Of a stretch of 64,000 nucleotides of DNA, positions 50,310 through 58,757 are shown one piece after another. How positions within the stretch are numbered: the stretch's first letter is position 1; each line of letters starts with the position of its first letter. Under the pieces are notes generated by a model, which saw only the letters and a program-made list of their open reading frames with translations, was not told the DNA's origin and did not search any database. Where the stretch lies: the NCBI RefSeq assembly GCF_036014235.1, contig NZ_CP107925.1, positions 1 to 64,000 of the forward strand. The letters are read 5' to 3'. The DNA is from Streptomyces sp. NBC_00435. GTDB taxonomy: Bacteria > Actinomycetota > Actinomycetes > Streptomycetales > Streptomycetaceae. The translations under genes and the position numbers were made by a program.

Positions 50310-51344
50310 GTGCTCAATACATATCGATCCGGCCATGCCACCGTGCCCGCGAACACCGTCCGGACACGACAGCCGTTACGGCTGGCCGTCCTGACGGAGT
50401 CGCCGCCCGCGCCCATAGTGCTGGACTCCGTCATTCCGCGACGCTACGTGCACAAGGCAGCTCAGGCCGAAGTCCTGCTGTCGGACTGGCGGAAGGTGGA
50501 CGAGGACACGTTCGTCGTCGCCGCGCAGTGGCCCCGCGCCCATGCCTTCTACAGCAGCGACGACGGGCTGTACGATCCGCTGCTGCTCGCCGAAACCGTT
50601 CGCCAGACCATTCCGCTGCTCTCCCACGTCGCCTACGACGTACCGTTCGGGCACCACCTGATCTGGGAGTTCTTCAGCTACGAGGTGGACACCGCGGCCC
50701 TCGTGGTCGGGGCCACCCCGGCCGATGTCGAACTGCGCATCGCCTGCCACGACATCACCCGCCGCAGGAATGGGCTGTCCGCGCTGACCATGCAGGTCGC
50801 CGTCATCCGTGACGGCGCCACGCTGGGCACCGCCACGGCGCGGTTCACCAGCAACGCGCCGGCGATCTACCGGCGTCTGCGCGCCGGCAGTTCCGATCCC
50901 GCCGAGGCGATCGCCCGTGCCATCGCCGTCCCGCCGCCCGTCGTACCCGTACGGGCCGGCCGCGACCGTTTCCTGGACGTGGTGCTGTCCCCGGCCGACG
51001 AGCCGTACCGCTGGCAGCTGCGGACCGACACGGACCACCCGGTGCTGTTCGACCACCCGGTCGACCACGCCCCCGGCATGCTGCTCCTCGAAGCGGTGCG
51101 CCAGGCCATGCACGCCATCAGCTATCCGCGGCGCGGCGTCCTCGTGGGCCTCGACACCGTCTTCACCCGGTACGCGGAACTCGACGCCCCCTGCTGGATC
51201 GAGGCCACGGACATCCGCGAGGATGCCTCCGGCCGGACGACCGCACGGGTCACGGCCCTCCAGCACGACCAGGTCCTGTTCACCGCGGTGGCCACCAGTG
51301 AGCCCAGACCGAGCGCCGTCGGCGTGCACGACCGGTCCGCCTAG
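50310..51344 (+). CDS. AfsA-type gamma-butyrolactone-family signal synthase
   Basis: A 344-residue protein with two AfsA hot-dog repeats: first around VIPRRYVHKAAQAEVLLSDW and SHVAYDVPFGHHLIWEF, second around VLFDHPVDHAPGMLLLEAVR. AfsA condenses dihydroxyacetone phosphate with a beta-ketoacyl chain to start A-factor-type hormones; homologues also make butenolides or methylenomycin furans. Codon 23 (50376-50378) is TTA, so translation should depend on the late bldA tRNA. GTG start with GGGGAGAA upstream. No typical ArpA-like receptor gene is in the window. It probably triggers one or both clusters here. Confidence 0.92.
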   Translation: MLNTYRSGHATVPANTVRTRQPLRLAVLTESPPAPIVLDSVIPRRYVHKAAQAEVLLSDWRKVDEDTFVVAAQWPRAHAFYSSDDGLYDPLLLAETVRQTIPLLSHVAYDVPFGHHLIWEFFSYEVDTAALVVGATPADVELRIACHDITRRRNGLSALTMQVAVIRDGATLGTATARFTSNAPAIYRRLRAGSSDPAEAIARAIAVPPPVVPVRAGRDRFLDVVLSPADEPYRWQLRTDTDHPVLFDHPVDHAPGMLLLEAVRQAMHAISYPRRGVLVGLDTVFTRYAELDAPCWIEATDIREDASGRTTARVTALQHDQVLFTAVATSEPRPSAVGVHDRSA

Positions 51345-51505
51345 CGGGCCCGTGCGGGAGGTGGGCGCGAGGTACGCGCCCGGCCAGCCGCGAAGGGGTG
51401 CACAGGTGGTCCGCGCAGGGGAAGGATCACCTGTTTTTCCCAGTTGGATGCGGCAGGAGTGCTCCGCGCTCCGTCCACTCCGTTATCCGAGAGGAAGCCG
51501 CACTC

Positions 51506-52213
51506 ATGCGCGTTGAGATCTGGTCGGACATCACCTGCCCGTGGTGCTACGTCGCCCAGGCCCGCTTCGAAAAGGCCCTGGCAGCCTTCCCGCACCGGGA
51601 GGAGGTGGAGGTGGTGCACCGGTCCTTCGAGCTGGAGCCCGGGCGTGCCAAGGGCGATGTCGAGCCCATCGTCAAGGTGTTCATGAGGGGCAAGGGCTGG
51701 ACCGAGTCCCAGGCACTGGCCAACGAGAAGAACCTCACCCGGCAGTCCGCGGGCGAGGGGCTCCCGTATGTCATGGGCCGGGACCACGGCGGCACCTTCG
51801 ACATCCACCGGCTGCTGCACTTCGCCAAGGCCCAGGGCCGCCAGCACGAGCTGGTGAAGCTCCTGTACCGGGCGAACTTCGCCGAGGAGACCTCCGTCTT
51901 CGACGACGAGCGGCTGGTGGCGCTCGCCGTCGAGGCGGGTCTCGACGCCGGCGCGGCCCGGGCGGTCCTCGCCGATCCCGCGGCCTACGCCGCCGACGTA
52001 CGGGCCGACGAGCGCGAGGCCGCGGAACTGGGCGCGCAGGGCGTGCCGTTCTTCGTGCTCGACCGCAAGATCGGCGTCTCCGGCGCCCAGCCCGCCGAGG
52101 CCTTCACCCGGGCCCTCGCCCAGGCGTGGGAGAGCCGGCCGCCGCTGCAGGTGGTCGGGGCCGGTACGGGTGCCCACGTCTGCGGTCCGGACGGCTGCCC
52201 GGTACCGCACTGA
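51506..52213 (+). CDS. FrnE-type DsbA-family oxidoreductase
   Basis: A 235-residue thioredoxin-fold protein of the DsbA/FrnE family. The active site CPWC is in VEIWSDITCPWCYVAQARFE, and the cis-Pro is in GAQGVPFFVLDRKIGVSGAQ. There is no signal peptide, so it is cytoplasmic. The C-terminus has a further Cys pair (HVCGPDGCPVPH). The family name comes from the frenolicin polyketide cluster, and homologues recur in aromatic polyketide clusters, where their role is unclear (redox or isomerase activity). ATG at 51506 has GAGGAAG upstream. It is monocistronic, followed by a very strong terminator. Confidence 0.9.
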   Translation: MRVEIWSDITCPWCYVAQARFEKALAAFPHREEVEVVHRSFELEPGRAKGDVEPIVKVFMRGKGWTESQALANEKNLTRQSAGEGLPYVMGRDHGGTFDIHRLLHFAKAQGRQHELVKLLYRANFAEETSVFDDERLVALAVEAGLDAGAARAVLADPAAYAADVRADEREAAELGAQGVPFFVLDRKIGVSGAQPAEAFTRALAQAWESRPPLQVVGAGTGAHVCGPDGCPVPH

Positions 52214-52226
52214 GCCGGGGGCGCCG

Positions 52227-52294
52227 GGGGGCGCCTTCCCGCCCGTGGCCCGCCGCGAACATCCAGCGGCGGGCCACGGGCGGGAAGGCGCCCC
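52227..52294. terminator. 29-bp perfect inverted repeat terminator
   Basis: GGGGCGCCTTCCCGCCCGTG continues to a 29-base arm that is repeated exactly in reverse complement after a 10-base loop. It separates the frnE-type gene from the convergent MFS gene. Confidence 0.9.
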
Positions 52295-52326
52295 TTTCGC
52301 TTGTCCGGCGGCGGGAGGACAACGGT

Positions 52327-52377
52327 GGGCGCCATGTCCCGGTCGTCCCGTGGGGGTGACGACGGCACATGGCGCCC
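52327..52377 (-). terminator. Terminator of the MFS/P450 side
   Basis: GGGCGCCATGT and ACATGGCGCCC close a larger interrupted stem (GTCGTC/GACGAC inside), just past the MFS stop on the leftward strand. Confidence 0.75.
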
Positions 52378-52420
52378 GGTCCGCGGTGGGGCAGGCCGCA
52401 GGTGGCGGCCGGAGGCCGGA

Positions 52421-53887
52421 TCAGCCGATCGCGTGCTGCGGCTCCTTGTCCGCGGCTTCGGTGGCGCTCTCCACGGCGGCGGTCGCCGCGGGGTTGTCCT
52501 TCTTCAGGGCGAGCGCGAGGATGCCGCCCAGGACCAGCAGCCCCGCACCGATCAGACCGGCGAGCTGCAGGCCGTCGAGGATGTCGCTCTTGGCGGCCTC
52601 GGCGTAGGTGCCGGAGAAGGTGGAGTTGGCGATGGCGACGAGCACGGCGAGGCCGACCGCGCCGCCGATCTGCTGCGAGGTGGAGGCCATGGCGCCGGCC
52701 ACGCCCTGCTCCTCGGCGGTGACGCCGGAGCTGGCGGAGGCGAAGACGGAGACGAAGACGAGTCCGCCGCCGATGCCCCACACGATGGAGCCGGGCAGCA
52801 GGGCGTAGAAGGATCCGCCGGTGGACATCCCGAGGATGGTCAGCGCGATGCCGATGCCGTTGACGACCATGCCGGTCGACAGGGTGGCGCGCATGCCGAA
52901 GCGCTCCATGAACTTCGGGGCGAGCTTGCCGGCGCCGATGATCGACACCAGGGTCAGCGGCAGGAAGGCGAGGCCGGCCTGGATCGGGCTGTAGCCGAGG
53001 ACGGGCTGCACGTAGGTGGTGAAGACGTAGTACGCACCCGCGAGGGCCGTCTGGAAGACGAAGAGCACGGACATGGCGACGACGAGCGGACGGTTCTTCA
53101 GCAGCCGCAGCGGCATCAGGGGGTTGCGCGTCTTGGATTCGGTGATGAAGAAGGCGATCAGCAGCACCGCGCCGAGGACGAGCGCGCCGAGGGTGAGGCT
53201 GTCGCCCCAGCCCTTCTCCGGGCCGGTGACCAGGCCGGTCACGATCGCGGAGACACCGACGGTGGACAGCAGCGCCGCGGGCAGGTCGAAGCCGCTGGAG
53301 AAGTTGGCGGGACCGTCCGGGCGGATGGCCTTCGGGGCGGGGATGAGGATGATCAGGGCGAGCGGGATGTTGATGAAGAACACCCAGCGCCAGGACGCCA
53401 GGTCGGTCAGCACGCCGCCGAGCAGCGCGCCGGCCGCGAGGCCGAGCGAGCCGGCGGAGCCCCAGACAGCGAAGGCCTTGTTGCGCTGGGCGCCCTCGAA
53501 GGAGGTGGCGATCAGGGCGAGGACGGCCGGGAAGAGGAGCGCGCCGCCGAGGCCCTGGACGAGGCGGGCGGCGATCAGGAGGCCCTGGTTCGTGGCGAAA
53601 CCGCCGGCGAGCGAGGCGACGGCGTAGAAGCCCAGGCCGGCGATGAGCAGGCGGCGGGCGCCGAGCCGGTCGACCGCGCGGCCGCCGAAGAGCAGCAGAC
53701 CGCCGAAGGCCACGGCGTAGGCGGAGACGACCCACTGGAGGGACTGGGCGGAGAAGCCCAGGTCCTCGCCGATGTCGGGCAGGGCCACGTAGACGATGTT
53801 GTAGTCCACGCTGATGATGAATTGTGAGAAGGCCAGCAGGAACAGGACGAGTGCCGTCCTCTTCTTGGCCGGCGTTGCCGTGGTCAT
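52421..53887 (-). CDS. Second DHA2-type MFS exporter
   Basis: A 488-residue exporter with 14 hydrophobic helices: FLLAFSQFIISVDYNIVYVA (helix 1 with Asp), motif A FGGRAVDRLGARRLL, motif C region GSAGSLGLAAGALLGG. The C-terminal cytoplasmic tail is acidic. It is a likely efflux pump for the pathway product, in addition to the TetR-controlled one. ATG 53887 with TAGGAG upstream, 84 bases from the P450 gene; they may share a transcript with the P450. Confidence 0.93.
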   Translation of the reverse strand: MTTATPAKKRTALVLFLLAFSQFIISVDYNIVYVALPDIGEDLGFSAQSLQWVVSAYAVAFGGLLLFGGRAVDRLGARRLLIAGLGFYAVASLAGGFATNQGLLIAARLVQGLGGALLFPAVLALIATSFEGAQRNKAFAVWGSAGSLGLAAGALLGGVLTDLASWRWVFFINIPLALIILIPAPKAIRPDGPANFSSGFDLPAALLSTVGVSAIVTGLVTGPEKGWGDSLTLGALVLGAVLLIAFFITESKTRNPLMPLRLLKNRPLVVAMSVLFVFQTALAGAYYVFTTYVQPVLGYSPIQAGLAFLPLTLVSIIGAGKLAPKFMERFGMRATLSTGMVVNGIGIALTILGMSTGGSFYALLPGSIVWGIGGGLVFVSVFASASSGVTAEEQGVAGAMASTSQQIGGAVGLAVLVAIANSTFSGTYAEAAKSDILDGLQLAGLIGAGLLVLGGILALALKKDNPAATAAVESATEAADKEPQHAIG

Positions 53888-53971
53888 AAGGGAACTCCTA
53901 GATTTGACAGTGCGTCACGTTGTGGAGAGGGGCGCCTGTGGGTGGGCGGGGGTGCGCCCGGGACCGCCGGT

Positions 53972-55189
53972 TCAGCCGAAGCGCAGCTGCAGCTCGTTCG
54001 GTCCGGTGATCCCGATGGCCGGGCGCCAGGTGACGGGGCCGGCGAGGGACGGCACCCCCAGTCGGCGGGCCAGCGCGGGCAGTGCCTCGGTGATTTCCAT
54101 GCGGGCGAGCGGGGCGCCCATGCAGTAGTGCGGGCCTCCGCCGAACTGCATCACCGGTGTTTTGCGGTCCACCGTGATGTCGAAGACGTCACCGCCGGGG
54201 TAGGCCAGCGGATCGCGCTGCACGGCCTGCACACCGATCATGAACATCGTGCCCTCGGGGATCCGCTGGCCCCGGAACTCGATGTCCTCGGCGGCGTAGC
54301 GGTAGACGGCGTTGGACGACGGGCGCCAGCGCATGACCTCTTCGACCGCGCGGGGCGCGAGCTCGGGGCGCTCCGCGAGCAGGGTCCACTGGTCGGGGTG
54401 CTCGGCGAAGGTGACCAGGGCGTTGGCGAGCTGGAGACGAGTGGTGTCGTGCGCCGCGAACACCATCGTGACGATGAGGTTCTTCAGTTCCTCGTGGCTG
54501 ACGACGGCGTCCTCCCGCTGGGCGGTGACCAGTGCGGAGATGAGGTCGTCGGTGGGGGTGGCCGCCTTGTCGGCCATCAGGGCTTCCACGTACTCGTACA
54601 GCCCGACCACGGCGGCCTCCACCCGCCCCGGTATGTCGCCGCCGAGCGCCAGGCTGAAGACCAGGCCGATCTCCGAGCTCCACTTGCTGAACGTGGGGAA
54701 GTCCTCGGCCGGCACGCCGAGCAGCTGGGTCATGACGGTCAGCGGGAGGGCGTCGGCGAAGGCTTCGAAGAAGTCGCACTCGCCGGTGGCCGCGATCTCG
54801 TCCGCGAGGCGCTCGCTCGCCTCCCGGATGAGCGGGCGCAGGTTCTCCAGCATGCGCGGGGTGAACGCCCGGCTGACCAGGGAGCGCATCCGGCGGTGGC
54901 TGTCGCCGTCCTGGTTGACCAGCCCGTTCACGAACCAGTCGTAGACCGGGCCGTCCACGATGCCGTTCTGCGCCATGAAGCCCGTGCCGTTGTGGGTCAG
55001 CCGGTTGTCCCGTACGAGTTCCTGGGCCTCGGCGTGGCGCAGGACGAGCATCCCCAGCGGGCTCTCGGCGTACCAGTTCTCCGCCTGGGCCGAGGCCACC
55101 TGGGGGGAGTCGAAGCGGAACTCGGGGTCGATGACGTTGATGAACGAGGCCGAGGGGGACGCCGGTACGGAAAGGGTTTCCGCTGACAT
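53972..55189 (-). CDS. Cytochrome P450 (second)
   Basis: A 405-residue soluble P450 with complete motifs: heme loop FGGGPHYCMGAPLARME, ExxR in EEVMRWRPSS, and I-helix MVFAAHDTTRLQLANAL with the normal acid-Thr pair. The region before the Cys (YPGGDVFDITVDRKTPVMQF) is typical of actinobacterial tailoring P450s. It likely performs a hydroxylation, epoxidation or coupling on the polyketide; the redox partner is not encoded nearby. ATG 55189 in a gene with its own upstream region of 239 bases. Confidence 0.93.
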   Translation of the reverse strand: MSAETLSVPASPSASFINVIDPEFRFDSPQVASAQAENWYAESPLGMLVLRHAEAQELVRDNRLTHNGTGFMAQNGIVDGPVYDWFVNGLVNQDGDSHRRMRSLVSRAFTPRMLENLRPLIREASERLADEIAATGECDFFEAFADALPLTVMTQLLGVPAEDFPTFSKWSSEIGLVFSLALGGDIPGRVEAAVVGLYEYVEALMADKAATPTDDLISALVTAQREDAVVSHEELKNLIVTMVFAAHDTTRLQLANALVTFAEHPDQWTLLAERPELAPRAVEEVMRWRPSSNAVYRYAAEDIEFRGQRIPEGTMFMIGVQAVQRDPLAYPGGDVFDITVDRKTPVMQFGGGPHYCMGAPLARMEITEALPALARRLGVPSLAGPVTWRPAIGITGPNELQLRFG

Positions 55190-55333
55190 GTCTAACCGTC
55201 CTTGGGATGGGTCGGGGGGTGGAGGGGGTCCGGCGCGCTAAGTGGCCCGGGCGGCGCACCGGAGGGACCGGATGGACCGGGCGGAGCGGTGGACCCGCTG
55301 GACCGGGCGCGGCTAACGGCGAGATTACATAGC

Positions 55334-55345
55334 TACCGTTCGGTA
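55334..55345. promoter_or_regulatory. TACCG-TT-CGGTA palindrome upstream of the P450
   Basis: A perfect 12-base palindrome in the AT-richest part of the gap between the acyl-CoA ligase and the P450 genes. A leftward -10-like TATGTAAT overlaps its downstream flank. It could be a TetR-type operator controlling P450 and MFS. Weakly supported. Confidence 0.35.
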
Positions 55346-55428
55346 TTTCCGGTCCCGGAGCGGGCCCCGGGAGACCTTGGCAACTTGCCAAAAGCGCACC
55401 TGATTCGGGGCGCCCGGTTGCGCCGCCG

Positions 55429-57114
55429 TCAGCGGCAGTTCTCCTCGCGGTACTCCGCTGGGGAACCGGCGGCCGTCGCCTCGCGCAGCTCGATCCGGCG
55501 GATCTTGCCCGACACCGTCTTGGGCAGCGCCCCGAACTCCAGGCGGCGCAGCCGCTTGTAGGGCGCGAGCACCGCCCGCGAGTGCGCGAAGAGCAGCTTC
55601 GCGGTGTCCGGCCCCGGCTCCCAGCCGTCGGTGAGTACGACGTACGCCTTCGGCACCGCGAGCCGCAGCTCGTCCGGGGCGGGGACCACGGCCGCCTCGG
55701 CCACCGCCGGGTGTTCGAGGAGCGCGCTCTCCAGCTCGAAGGGGGAGATCTTGTAGTCGCTGGCCTTGAACACGTCGTCGTCGCGGCCGAGGTACGTGAT
55801 GCACCCGTCCGCGTCCCGCGAGCCGATGTCCCCGGTGCGGTAGAGGCCCCCGGCCATGGCCCGCGCGGTGCGCTCCGGATCACCGTGGTAGCCGGCCATC
55901 AGGCCGACCGGGCGGGCGGAGAGGTCGAGGCAGATCTCCCCCTCGTCGGCCGGCTCGCCCGTCACCGGGTCGAGGAGGGTGACGCGGAAGCCGGGGGCGG
56001 GCCGGCCCATGGAGCCGGGCGTGAGCGGCCGGCCGGGGAAGTTGCCGATGGCCAGGCTCATCTCGGTCTGCCCGTACCCGTCGCGCACCGTCACTCCCCA
56101 GGCGGCCCTGACCCGCTCGATGACCTCGGGGTTGAGCGGCTCTCCCGCACCGACGGCCTCGCGCGGCGGGGTGCGCAGCTGGGTGAGGTCGGCCTGGATG
56201 AGCATGCGCCAGACGGTGGGCGGGGCGCAGAAGCTCGTGACGCCCGCCCCGTCCATCTCGGCCATCAGGCGGGCGGCGTCGAAGCGCTCGTAGTTGAAGA
56301 CGAAGACGGTGGCCCCGGCGTTCCACGGTGCGAACAGGCTGGACCAGGCGTGCTTGGCCCAGCCCGGCGAGGAGATGTTCAGGTGGACGTCGCCGGGCCG
56401 CAGTCCGATCCAGTACATCGTCGACAAGTGGCCGACGGGGTAGGAGACGTGGGTGTGCTCGACGAGCTTGGGCCGCGAGGTGGTGCCCGAGGTGAAGTAG
56501 AGCATCAGGGGGTCGTCGGCGTGCGTCGGTCCGTCGGGCTCGAAGCTCCCGGCATGCTCGTGCGACCGGTCGTACGCCACCCACCCCGCGTCCCGCTCCG
56601 CCCGCCCGCCGCCCACCACGATCCGCGTGTAGGAGCCGGGGACCTCGTCGAACTTCGCCCGGTCCGCGGCCCGTACGATCACGTGCCCGACCCCGCCCCG
56701 CTCGATGCGGTCGCGCAGGTCGACCGGGCCGAGCTGCGGGGTCGCCGGGGTGAGTACGGCGCGCAGCTTCATCGCGGCGAGCGCCGTCTCCCACAGTTCG
56801 ACCTGGTTGCCGAGCATGACCAGGATCCGGTCGCCGGCCCGCACGCCCTGGGCGCGCAGCCAGCCGGCGACCTGGTCGGAGCGCTCTGACAGCCGGGCGA
56901 AGGAGTGGCGGCTGCGGCTGCCGTCCTCTTCCACGATGTGCAGGGCGGTGCGCCCGTTGCCCTCGGCGATCACGTCGAACCAGTCCAGCGCCCAGTTGAA
57001 GTGTGCGGGCCGGGGCCAGACGAAGCCCTCGTACGCCGCCTCCGGATCCTCCCGGTGGCTCAGCAGGAAGTCCCGGGCGGCCCGGAACTCCCGCGTGGCG
57101 CTGTTCTCGCTCAC
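55429..57114 (-). CDS. Acyl-CoA synthetase (AMP-forming)
   Basis: A 561-residue ANL-superfamily enzyme activating a carboxylic acid as AMP ester and then CoA thioester. Core motifs: P-loop YFTSGTTSRPKLVEHTH, A5 region VRDGYGQTEMSLAIGNFPG, A7 LYRTGDIGSRDADGCITYLG, A8 hinge GRDDDVFKASDYKIS and the A10 Lys in LPKTVSGKIRRIEL. It is closest in style to medium-chain acyl-CoA synthetases. The start (GTG 57114) overlaps the ilvC stop as GTGA, so it is translationally coupled to the branched-chain genes. It may activate a branched or other short acid as starter unit, or salvage released acid. Confidence 0.9.
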   Translation of the reverse strand: MSENSATREFRAARDFLLSHREDPEAAYEGFVWPRPAHFNWALDWFDVIAEGNGRTALHIVEEDGSRSRHSFARLSERSDQVAGWLRAQGVRAGDRILVMLGNQVELWETALAAMKLRAVLTPATPQLGPVDLRDRIERGGVGHVIVRAADRAKFDEVPGSYTRIVVGGGRAERDAGWVAYDRSHEHAGSFEPDGPTHADDPLMLYFTSGTTSRPKLVEHTHVSYPVGHLSTMYWIGLRPGDVHLNISSPGWAKHAWSSLFAPWNAGATVFVFNYERFDAARLMAEMDGAGVTSFCAPPTVWRMLIQADLTQLRTPPREAVGAGEPLNPEVIERVRAAWGVTVRDGYGQTEMSLAIGNFPGRPLTPGSMGRPAPGFRVTLLDPVTGEPADEGEICLDLSARPVGLMAGYHGDPERTARAMAGGLYRTGDIGSRDADGCITYLGRDDDVFKASDYKISPFELESALLEHPAVAEAAVVPAPDELRLAVPKAYVVLTDGWEPGPDTAKLLFAHSRAVLAPYKRLRRLEFGALPKTVSGKIRRIELREATAAGSPAEYREENCR

Positions 57115-58103
57115 GCCTCGACCCAGCTCATCAGCTTGCGGAGCTTCTTGCCGGTGGTCTCCAGCAGGTGGGCCTCGTCCGCGCTCTTGTACGCGTTGTA
57201 CTTGGGCAGACCCGCCTTGTACTCGGCCATCCAGGTGTTGGCGAACTCACCGCTCTGGATCTCCGCGAGGACCTTCTTCATCTCGGCCTTCGTGGCATCG
57301 GTGATGATCCGGGGACCGGTGATGTAGTCACCCCACTCAGCGGTCTCCGAGACCGACCAGCGCATCTTCTCCAGACCACCCTCATACATCAGGTCCACGA
57401 TCAGCTTCAGCTCGTGCAGGCACTCGAAGTACGCGATCTCCGGCTGGTAACCGGCCTCGGTCAGCGTCTCGAAACCAGCCTTCACCAGCGCCGACGCACC
57501 ACCACACAGCACAGCCTGCTCACCGAACAGATCGGTCTCGGTCTCCTCCGTGAACGTGGTCTTGATGACACCCGCACGCGTACCACCGATACCCGCCGCG
57601 TACGACAGCGCCAGCTGGAACGCGGAACCGGTGAAGTCCTGCTCCACCGCGGCGATGCAGGGCACACCACGGCCCTCCTCGTACTGGCGGCGCACCAGGT
57701 GACCCGGACCCTTCGGCGCGACCAGCGCGACATCCACGTTCGCCGGGGGCTTGATGAACCCGTAACGAACATTGAAACCGTGACCGAAGAAGAGCGCGTC
57801 GCCCTCCTCCAGATGCGACTCGATCGAGGCGGCGTAGATCTCGGCCTGGAGCGGGTCCGGGGTCAGGATCATGATCACGTTCGCCCAGGCCGCGGCCTCC
57901 GCGACCGACAGGACCTTCAAGCCCTGCTCCTCCGCCTTCGCCTTGGACTTCGAGCCCTCGTGCAGGCCGACGACGACGTCGACGCCGGAGTCACGCAGCG
58001 ACAGCGCGTGGGCGTGGCCCTGGCTGCCGTAACCGATGACCGCGACCTTACGGCCCTGGATGATGGACAGGTCGGCGTCGTTCTCGTAGAACAGCTCGGC
58101 CAC
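57111..58103 (-). CDS. ilvC: Ketol-acid reductoisomerase
   Basis: A 330-residue class I KARI converting acetolactate (or acetohydroxybutyrate) to the dihydroxy acid with NADPH and Mg. NADPH motif VAVIGYGSQGHAHALSLRDS; metal-site region GVIKTTFTEETETDLFGEQA and the C-terminal domain with LHELKLIVDLMYEGG are intact. GTG start at 58103 overlaps no upstream gene; ilvN ends 69 bases before. It sits in a biosynthetic cluster rather than with leu/val genes, so it is probably a second copy dedicated to the pathway. Confidence 0.96.
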   Translation of the reverse strand: MAELFYENDADLSIIQGRKVAVIGYGSQGHAHALSLRDSGVDVVVGLHEGSKSKAKAEEQGLKVLSVAEAAAWANVIMILTPDPLQAEIYAASIESHLEEGDALFFGHGFNVRYGFIKPPANVDVALVAPKGPGHLVRRQYEEGRGVPCIAAVEQDFTGSAFQLALSYAAGIGGTRAGVIKTTFTEETETDLFGEQAVLCGGASALVKAGFETLTEAGYQPEIAYFECLHELKLIVDLMYEGGLEKMRWSVSETAEWGDYITGPRIITDATKAEMKKVLAEIQSGEFANTWMAEYKAGLPKYNAYKSADEAHLLETTGKKLRKLMSWVEA

Positions 58104-58172
58104 TGGAAACTCTCCTTGAGGTCATGTGGTGGATGGGGTGGGGTCGGCGACGGGGCGTGCTGCCGTGTCGCG

Positions 58173-58733
58173 TCACGCGGTGGCCCGCCAGGGGCCGGGC
58201 CCGATGCCGTGCAGCGCGGTGGGGTCCTGTGCGGTCGAGTCCAGGGCGCTGCGGGCGCCGCGCCCGATGGCGACGGTGCCGGACTGGACCAGCTCCTTGA
58301 TGCCGTACGGCCGCAGCATGTTCAGGAGGGCGGCCAGCCTGTCGGTGGTGCCGGTGGCCTCGATGGTGACGGACTCGGGCACGACGTCGACGATCCTGGC
58401 GCGGAACAGCTGGACGATCTCGACGATCTGCGAGCGCGTCCGGTTGTCGGCACGCACCTTCAGCAGGGCGATCTCGGTGGTGATGGCCGAGCCGGGTTCG
58501 AAGTCGACGACCTTGAGGACGTTGACCAGCTTGCCGATCTGCTTGACGACCTGCTCCTTCGGGCAGACCTCGGCGTCCACCACGATGGTGAGCCGCGAGA
58601 TGCCGGGGTCCTGGGTGGTCCCCTCGGACACGGAGTCGAGGTTGAAGCCCCGGCGGGAGAACAGCGCGGCGATCCGGGCGAGGATGCCGGGCGTGTTCTC
58701 CACCAGGACGGAGAGCGTGTGCTTGGTGGACAT
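58173..58733 (-). CDS. ilvN: Acetolactate synthase small (regulatory) subunit
   Basis: A 186-residue ACT-domain subunit: LSVLVENTPGILARIAALFS, RRGFNLDSVSEGTTQDPGIS and a second ACT-like half (ALLKVRADNRTRSQIVEIVQ, then LFRARIVDVVPESVTIEATG). It binds valine and activates IlvB. It ends with about 20 non-conserved residues. ATG 58733 lies 24 bases after ilvB. Whether it keeps valine feedback inhibition, which would limit its use for secondary metabolism, is not obvious from sequence. Confidence 0.95.
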   Translation of the reverse strand: MSTKHTLSVLVENTPGILARIAALFSRRGFNLDSVSEGTTQDPGISRLTIVVDAEVCPKEQVVKQIGKLVNVLKVVDFEPGSAITTEIALLKVRADNRTRSQIVEIVQLFRARIVDVVPESVTIEATGTTDRLAALLNMLRPYGIKELVQSGTVAIGRGARSALDSTAQDPTALHGIGPGPWRATA

Positions 58734-58757
58734 GGGTCTCTTCCCTCTTCCTGCTTC

